From Alphaproteobacteria bacterium (GTDB lineage Bacteria > Pseudomonadota > Alphaproteobacteria > Micropepsales > Micropepsaceae), in contig JAATGP010000007.1 in the NCBI GenBank assembly GCA_015654635.1, forward strand, positions 81,771 through 121,349: a stretch of 39,579 nt of DNA, in the 5' to 3' direction. The position numbers and the translations under genes are program-made. Positions 34,401 to 39,579 of the stretch are shown piece by piece; the stretch's first letter is position 1; each line of letters opens with the position of its first letter. The notes beneath the pieces were generated by a model that saw only the letters and a list, made by a program, of their open reading frames with translations, made no database searches and was not told the origin of the DNA.

Positions 34401-35144
34401 TTAACGGGTCTTTGGCGTAGTCGCCCCCTCCATCGCGGCTTCGAAACGGGCGCGTGCCTGGTCGGGCGGCAGCGCGGCCAAAGCCTCCGCCAGCGGGCGG
34501 CCAATGTCGAAATGCTGGTAATCGATGGGATCATTCCAATCGCCGCCCCAATGGGAAAAGCCATTTTCGGCAAAGAGGCTGACGACCGCCTCCGCGAGGC
34601 CGGGACGGTCAGCCTTTCCGGGGCGGTGCTGGCGCCGGTTCAGATACGCCGCGCCCGCTGGCGGCGCCACGGTCACAACCGAGCCGTTTGCCGTCACAAA
34701 CGGGTTCTGCACGGGATCAAGGTCGATGGCGGCACCATAGGCATGCAAGGACGCTTGCGTCGTGCCCGCGACGGGGCGGTCATTGAAACCCGACGTGTTA
34801 TTGTCGGCCATAGAGGCAGCGTCATCGCCCTCATAGGCTTCGAGCGGCTTTGCTTTGGCAATCGGAAAGCCGCGTGCCTCTAGGGCCTCGAAAATGCGCA
34901 GCACGCGCGGCGCCACCGCATCTAGCACGACGATAGCGCCGTCGTCGTGCGCGTGCCCCTCGAAGTCAACATAGCCAAAGGTAACGAGGCTGAGCCGCTC
35001 ACAGCCGGCCGGCGCCCCCGCCGTCAAAACATGATGCGCCTTCATCGCCGCGCAGCGGGCAGCATCAATCGGCTGGACGCTGCCTGCCGTTGCGGGCGAA
35101 AGCAGCAGAAGACCGAGCAAAAACCACGGCATCGCAGCCTTCAT
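34401..35144 (-). CDS. M15-family peptidase (D-Ala-D-Ala carboxypeptidase-like), secreted
   Basis: A 247-residue protein with a signal peptide (MKAAMPWFLLGLLLLSPATAG). The zinc-binding pattern of the M15 family is seen in SLHAYGAAIDLDPVQNPF (His and Asp ligands) and GGDWNDPIDYQHFDI (catalytic acid and third His). Such enzymes trim peptidoglycan peptides in the periplasm. The start is the ATG at 35144; a TTG one codon upstream is the only nearby alternative, and no strong Shine-Dalgarno sequence is visible. It follows lpxD by 87 bp, with an inverted repeat between them. Confidence 0.8.
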   Translation of the reverse strand: MKAAMPWFLLGLLLLSPATAGSVQPIDAARCAAMKAHHVLTAGAPAGCERLSLVTFGYVDFEGHAHDDGAIVVLDAVAPRVLRIFEALEARGFPIAKAKPLEAYEGDDAASMADNNTSGFNDRPVAGTTQASLHAYGAAIDLDPVQNPFVTANGSVVTVAPPAGAAYLNRRQHRPGKADRPGLAEAVVSLFAENGFSHWGGDWNDPIDYQHFDIGRPLAEALAALPPDQARARFEAAMEGATTPKTR

Positions 35145-35175
35145 CAAGGTTTATCGTCATGACCGGGCGTGATCC

Positions 35176-35220
35176 GGCCACCCAGTGGGAAAGCCTGCTC
35201 AGCCGGTGAAATGGGTGGCC
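35176..35220. other. Inverted repeat downstream of lpxD
   Basis: GGCCACCCA (35176-35184) and TGGGTGGCC (35212-35220) are perfect 9-bp complements with 27 bases between them. They sit in the short lpxD-M15 peptidase gap, starting 11 bases after the lpxD stop. There is no T-run, so weak termination, transcript end protection or processing are all possible. Confidence 0.4.
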
Positions 35221-35231
35221 GCCGCAAGAGT

Positions 35232-36260
35232 TCACGTTCCCGGCGTGGTCTTCTGCACCGAGCGCCCCAGAAACACATTCTGGCGATGCCATTGGCGCAC
35301 CGGAACGGCGGGATAACCCGCCACGGCCTCGCCTGCCGCCACATCGCGCATGACACCGGCTTTGCCGGCGATGCGGGCATTGGTGCCCACGGTGAGGTGA
35401 TCGCTGATCGCCACCTGCCCGCCGACCATGACGTTATCGCCAATGGTGACACTGCCAGCTACCCCTGCTTGCCCGGCGAAGATACAATTGCTGCCGATGC
35501 AGACATTGTGGCCGATCTGCACGAGATTATCGATCATGGTGCCTTGGCCAATCACCGTATCGGCGAGGGCGCCGCGGTCGATGGTGCAATTGCCGCCAAT
35601 CCGTACCGCGTCGCCAATCAACACGCGGCCGATTTGCGCCGAGCACATCAGACCCGTCGGTCCCAGCACCACACCGAAGCCTTCGCCGCCGATCACCGTG
35701 CCGGAGCCGATCCGGACCCCCGCGCCGATCAAGGCGTGGCTGATCACGACATTGGCGCCGACACAGCATCCCGCCCCCAAAACCACGCCCGCGCCGATCA
35801 CGGCATGGCTGGAGATGTGGCAGCCATCGCCGATGCGTGCCTCGGGCCCGATCACCGCGCCGGAATCGACCTGGCAACCCACACCAAGCGTGGCGCTGGG
35901 ATCGATCTCAGCGGTCGCATGCAGCCCAGGCTTGTCCAAGCTGCGGGGGTGAAACAAGAGGCCGATGGCGGCAAACGCAAAGCGCGGATCGCGCGCCACC
36001 AGGATATGGCCGCCATTGTGGGGCAAACCCGCAAGCTTGGCGCTGGTGACGATCACTCCGGCATGGCTGGCCGCGAAAGAGGCGGCAAGGCGCGCATCGC
36101 TGAAGACGCTGACATCCTCGGCACTGGCGCTCTCCAGCGGTGCAATGTCCCGGAATTTGCGCTCGCCGGGGGCCCCGTCCGGCAACGTAAGCTGCGCGCG
36201 CGCGGCGATTTCGCCGAGGGTGAAGGGACCTAGGGTCGGGAAAAACCGGCTGTCTACCAT
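35232..36260 (-). CDS. lpxD: UDP-3-O-acylglucosamine N-acyltransferase
   Basis: LpxD adds the second acyl chain to UDP-3-O-acylglucosamine in lipid A synthesis. This 342-residue protein has the N-terminal uridine-binding domain ([32 protein letters not shown]) and a long left-handed beta-helix of hexapeptide repeats from about residue 110. The catalytic histidine is in [11 protein letters not shown]. The start is the ATG at 36260, with GGTGGAG upstream; the frame from 36320 is not supported. No fabZ, lpxA or lpxB are next to it, unlike the common lpxD-fabZ-lpxA-lpxB cluster, so this may be a stand-alone or second copy. Confidence 0.93.
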   Translation of the reverse strand: MVDSRFFPTLGPFTLGEIAARAQLTLPDGAPGERKFRDIAPLESASAEDVSVFSDARLAASFAASHAGVIVTSAKLAGLPHNGGHILVARDPRFAFAAIGLLFHPRSLDKPGLHATAEIDPSATLGVGCQVDSGAVIGPEARIGDGCHISSHAVIGAGVVLGAGCCVGANVVISHALIGAGVRIGSGTVIGGEGFGVVLGPTGLMCSAQIGRVLIGDAVRIGGNCTIDRGALADTVIGQGTMIDNLVQIGHNVCIGSNCIFAGQAGVAGSVTIGDNVMVGGQVAISDHLTVGTNARIAGKAGVMRDVAAGEAVAGYPAVPVRQWHRQNVFLGRSVQKTTPGT

Positions 36261-36421
36261 ATGCTCCACCCTTCTGGCCCCGCGTCTGGTGCGCAGGCAC
36301 CAGTCATTCTGGACCAGCAATTTTGTCTCGGCTTACGCAAAATCAGGATAAGGGAGCCCGCCAAGGGGCCAGCCATGGCTATGAATAACGCAATGCCCGC
36401 CGCCAGACAACCGAGCCTGGC

Positions 36422-37702
36422 TTAGCTTCGATAGCTACCGTTAATATCGATATAGCGGTGGGTCAGATCGCAGGTCCAAACCGTGGCTTTGCCCTTGCCG
36501 AGGCGCAGATCGATGGTGATCGCGACTTCCAGCTTGGAGACTTCCGCGGTCGCCTTGGCTTCGTTGTAGGCGGGCGCGCGTTCGCCCTTATCGGCCACGA
36601 GCTGCTTGCCGAAGAAAATCCGCAGCCGGTCACGGTCGGCCTTCTCGCCCGCTTTGCCGACGGCCATCACCACCCGGCCCCAATTGGCGTCATTGCCCGC
36701 AACCGCCGTCTTGACCAGCGGCGAATTGGCGATGGAGAGCGCCACGCGCTTGGCCGCCATATCGTTCTCGGCGCCCTTCACGTTGACGGTGATAAGCTTG
36801 CCTGCGCCCTCGCCGTCGCGCACCACCTGCAAGGCCAGATCGAGCAGCACGGCATTCAGCTTGTTCTTGAAATCCCGCAGCAAAGGGTCGGAGGCAGCGC
36901 GCACCGGCTTGTTTTCGGCTTGCCCCGTCGCGAACAGCAGCAGCGTATCGGAGGTAGAGGTATCGCTATCCACTGTGATGGCATTGAAAGTCGGCTTGAC
37001 GCCATCGCTGAGCAAATCCTGCAGCACCCGTGCCGGCAGCTTGGCGTCGGTGACGACAAAGGCCAGCATCGTCGCCATATCCGGCGCAATCATCCCCGAG
37101 CCTTTGGCGATGCCGTTGATCTGCACTGTCTTGCCGCCCAGCCGCGCCGTTGCTTTGGCAAGCTTGGGATAGGTATCCGTGGTCATGATGGCCTCGGCGG
37201 CGGCGCGCCAGCGGTCGCCATGGGCCTTGGCTTTCAGCGCCCCCATGACAGCCGTGATTTTCCCTGCGGGCAGCGGCTCACCGATGACACCGGTCGAGGC
37301 CATGTAAACTTCGTCTGCGCCGCAGCCCACAGCAGATGCTGCCGCGACGGCAACATCACCGGCCCCCTTGAGGCCCGCCCGCCCGGTAAAGGCGTTGGCA
37401 TTGCCGCTATTAACCACCAAAGCCCTGGCGGAGCCGCGCGGCAGGCAGGCTTTGCACCAGTCGACCGGGGCCGAAGCGGCCTTGGATTGTGTAAAGACGC
37501 CTGCGACCTTTGTACCGGGGGCAAAAATGGCGAGCATGACATCGGTACGATGCTTGTAGCGCACACCGGCTTCCCCTGCCGCCAGGAGCACACCAGAAAG
37601 CGGCGGCAGCCGCGGAAATCGCTTTGGCGCCAAGGGCGAAACGGGATGAAGACCCAGCGTTTTGGCCGCGGCTTTAACCGGCGCTTTGCGTTTCTGCTTC
37701 AT
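36422..37702 (-). CDS. argJ: Bifunctional glutamate/ornithine N-acetyltransferase
   Basis: ArgJ recycles the acetyl group in arginine synthesis by moving it from N-acetylornithine to glutamate; bifunctional forms also use acetyl-CoA. This 426-residue precursor self-cleaves before the nucleophilic Thr in [12 protein letters not shown], giving alpha and beta chains. [36 protein letters not shown] and [12 protein letters not shown] are family motifs. The C-terminus ends in [15 protein letters not shown] as expected. It is divergent from secA across a 147-bp gap, a neighbourhood common in Alphaproteobacteria (sometimes with a PpiC-type isomerase between, which is absent here). Confidence 0.97.
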   Translation of the reverse strand: MKQKRKAPVKAAAKTLGLHPVSPLAPKRFPRLPPLSGVLLAAGEAGVRYKHRTDVMLAIFAPGTKVAGVFTQSKAASAPVDWCKACLPRGSARALVVNSGNANAFTGRAGLKGAGDVAVAAASAVGCGADEVYMASTGVIGEPLPAGKITAVMGALKAKAHGDRWRAAAEAIMTTDTYPKLAKATARLGGKTVQINGIAKGSGMIAPDMATMLAFVVTDAKLPARVLQDLLSDGVKPTFNAITVDSDTSTSDTLLLFATGQAENKPVRAASDPLLRDFKNKLNAVLLDLALQVVRDGEGAGKLITVNVKGAENDMAAKRVALSIANSPLVKTAVAGNDANWGRVVMAVGKAGEKADRDRLRIFFGKQLVADKGERAPAYNEAKATAEVSKLEVAITIDLRLGKGKATVWTCDLTHRYIDINGSYRS

Positions 37703-37849
37703 TTACGGACTAGCCTCCCAAACGGGCCGCGGGTTTGGCGGGAATCTTCAGATTTGACAAGGGGGTGTGCCGTTCTTATCTCTCCGGCACGGCTATAACC
37801 GGGACTCCTTCCCGGGTCCCGATGCCGTGCCTGTCCGACAGAGGATTTC

Positions 37850-39579
37850 ATGAGCTGGTTCGACGCATCGTTGCAGCGTCTTTTTGGTTCCGCCAACGAG
37901 CGGAAAATCAAGCGATTTTGGGCCACGGTCAAAGAGATCAACGACCTGGAACCGGACTTTATTGCCAAATCGGACGATGAACTGAGGGCGATGACCGCCC
38001 GCTTCAAGGAGCGGCTGGCGGCTGGCGAAACCCTGGAAGACATCCTGCCGGAGGCCTTCGCCACCGTGCGCGAAGCGGCCAAACGCACCCTTGGCCAGCG
38101 TCACTATGACGTTCAGTTGGTGGGCGGCATGGTCCTGCATTACGGCAATATCGCCGAGATGAAGACCGGTGAAGGCAAGACTCTGGTTGCCACCCTCGCC
38201 GTTTACCTCAACGCACTGGCGGGCGAAGGCGTCCATGTCGTCACCGTCAACGACTACTTGGCCAAGCGCGACTGCGATTGGATGGGTCAAGTTTACACCT
38301 TCCTTGGCCTTACCGTCGGCTGCATTCTGCATGGCCTCACCGATGAGGAGCGTCACGCCGCCTATTTCAGCGACGTCACCTACGGCACCAACAACGAATT
38401 CGGCTTCGATTACCTGCGCGACAACATGAAATACACCATCGATACGATGGTGCAGCGCAAGCATGCCTTCGTGATCGTCGACGAAGTGGATTCGATCCTG
38501 GTCGATGAAGCCCGCACCCCGCTGATCATCTCCGGCCCGACCGAGGATTTGACGGAGCAGTACCGCAAGGTTGACGCCCTCATTCCCTCTCTCATTGCCC
38601 CCAAGCGTCAGGGCAAGGATGTCCCGCCCGAAGAAAAAGGCGATTACGAACTCGATGAAAAGCAGCGCCAAGTCACCCTGACCGATCAGGGCAACGAGCA
38701 CATGGTCGAGCTTCTGCGTGAAGCGGGCCTGCTCACCAGCGGCGATCTCTACGATATCGAAAACATCAGCATGGTTCACCATGTGAATCAGGCGATGAAG
38801 GCCCACAAGCTGTTCCAAAAGGACAAGGACTACATCGTCAAAGGCGATGAGGTCATCATCATCGACGAATTCACCGGTCGTATGATGCAGGGCCGCCGAT
38901 TCTCCGAGGGCCTGCATCAAGCGCTCGAGGCCAAGGAAAACGTCACCGTCCAGCCGGAAAACGTCACCCTCGCCTCGATCACCTTCCAGAATTACTTCCG
39001 CCTCTACGACAAACTGGCGGGCATGACCGGCACGGCACTGACCGAAGCCGCCGAATTCATGGACATCTACGAACTCGATGTCATCGAAATTCCGACCAAT
39101 GTGCCGGTCAAGCGCAAGGACTATGACGACGAAGTCTATCGCAGCTTCGATGAGAAGAACGAGGCGGTGATCAAGCTGATCATCGAGTGCCAGAAGCGCA
39201 ATCAGCCTGTGCTGGTCGGCACCACCTCGATCGAGAAATCCGAGCATCTGTCGGATCTGCTGAAAGCACGCAAAATCAAGCACAACGTCTTGAATGCGCG
39301 CTATCACGAACAGGAAGCCTCCATCATCGCGCAGGCCGGTGTCTCCGGCACTGTCACCATTGCCACCAACATGGCGGGCCGTGGCACCGACATTCAGCTC
39401 GGCGGCAATTCCGATATGCGTATCAAGGTGGAACTGGCCGATGTCACCGATCCCGATGAGTTGACGCGCCGCGCCGCTATCATCCGCGCCGAAGTCGCGG
39501 CCGACAAGGAAAAGGTCATCGCCGCCGGAGGCATGTACATCGTCGGCACAGAGCGTCACGAAAGCCGGCGCATCGACAA
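37850..39579 (+). CDS. secA: Preprotein translocase ATPase SecA, N-terminal part (cut by window edge)
   Basis: SecA is the motor that pushes unfolded preproteins through SecYEG. About 576 residues are present. The start ATG at 37850 ([23 protein letters not shown]) is preceded by AGAGGA. Walker A is in [14 protein letters not shown] near residue 105, and Walker B is in [19 protein letters not shown] near 210. The preprotein cross-linking region follows, then NBD2 motifs (GTTSIEKSE and [13 protein letters not shown]). The C-terminal helical and zinc-binding parts lie beyond the right edge. A TTGACA at 37754 is present in the divergent argJ-secA gap, but no -10 at proper spacing was found. Confidence 0.97.
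   Translation, partial: MSWFDASLQRLFGSANERKIKRFWATVKEINDLEPDFIAKSDDELRAMTARFKERLAAGETLEDILPEAFATVREAAKRTLGQRHYDVQLVGGMVLHYGNIAEMKTGEGKTLVATLAVYLNALAGEGVHVVTVNDYLAKRDCDWMGQVYTFLGLTVGCILHGLTDEERHAAYFSDVTYGTNNEFGFDYLRDNMKYTIDTMVQRKHAFVIVDEVDSILVDEARTPLIISGPTEDLTEQYRKVDALIPSLIAPKRQGKDVPPEEKGDYELDEKQRQVTLTDQGNEHMVELLREAGLLTSGDLYDIENISMVHHVNQAMKAHKLFQKDKDYIVKGDEVIIIDEFTGRMMQGRRFSEGLHQALEAKENVTVQPENVTLASITFQNYFRLYDKLAGMTGTALTEAAEFMDIYELDVIEIPTNVPVKRKDYDDEVYRSFDEKNEAVIKLIIECQKRNQPVLVGTTSIEKSEHLSDLLKARKIKHNVLNARYHEQEASIIAQAGVSGTVTIATNMAGRGTDIQLGGNSDMRIKVELADVTDPDELTRRAAIIRAEVAADKEKVIAAGGMYIVGTERHESRRID

Noticed and set aside
37754..37799. TTGACA and TATAAC as a secA promoter
   Set aside because: The two hexamers are 34 bases apart, too far for one promoter, and no other -10 fits the TTGACA.
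37793..39559. 588-residue open frame on the minus strand, antisense to secA
   Set aside because: The plus strand carries unmistakable SecA motifs. The antisense frame has no recognisable domain and arises from the GC-rich codon pattern of secA.

Overview
The window looks like a contiguous piece of an alphaproteobacterial chromosome. It is GC-rich and densely coded, and several gene groups follow orders familiar from that class: lysC-ptsP with ubiG divergent, prfA-prmC-DUF4167-clpB, comF-grxC-nitrilase-DUF1178, and argJ divergent from secA. My guess is a Rhizomicrobium/Micropepsaceae-like lineage, but that is inference only. I see no tRNA, rRNA, CRISPR array, insertion sequence or prophage. 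Both ends cut genes: lipA at the left and secA at the right.

Layout. 1-4.8 kb: lipA (partial, minus), two tandem paralogous AMP-forming acyl-CoA/acyl-ACP synthetases and an SDR dehydrogenase. 4.8-7.3 kb: an arylamine N-acetyltransferase behind a short asparagine synthetase-like gene (minus). 7.4-8.8 kb: a PadR regulator overlapping a HAAS/double-sensor-domain membrane protein, with a PadR-like inverted repeat upstream. 9.0-11.3 kb: an M23 cell-wall endopeptidase and a SatP-type acetate transporter, ending in a strong terminator. 11.3-23 kb: a long minus-strand housekeeping run (lysC, ptsP, small secreted protein, rodZ-like, ispG, prfA, prmC, DUF4167, clpB). 23.0-24.2 kb: ubiG, then a lower-GC orphan gene that looks acquired. 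24.3-28.2 kb: a minus-strand group (comF, grxC, nitrilase-family amidase, two DUF1178-type zinc proteins, a small secreted protein) with a divergent methyltransferase-like gene. 28.2-29.8 kb: a RuBisCO-like protein translationally coupled to a cupin. 29.8-30.4 kb: a Nudix hydrolase with an overlapping Flp-pilin-like reading frame. 30.4-31.3 kb: 0.9 kb without a convincing gene but with strong hairpins and a palindrome. 31.3-34 kb: adhE and its terminator. 34-37.7 kb: small membrane protein, M15 peptidase, lpxD and argJ (minus). 37.85 kb to the end: secA.

The most notable system is the RuBisCO-like protein plus cupin pair. The same two families form the methylthioadenosine-isoprenoid shunt of Rhodospirillum rubrum, in which 5-methylthioribulose-1-phosphate is isomerised and then desulfurised to 1-deoxyxylulose-5-phosphate and methanethiol. 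The GTGA stop/start overlap here supports a joint function, but the substrate is inferred. Other items worth checking are a 16-bp inverted repeat joining the ispG stop codon to the prfA start codon, structured DNA far upstream of adhE, a pilin frame without a proper start, a DUF1178 paralog with a replaced tail, and a methyltransferase-like protein without the glycine-rich SAM motif. adhE and the SatP-type carrier suggest some fermentative or acetate/ethanol metabolism.
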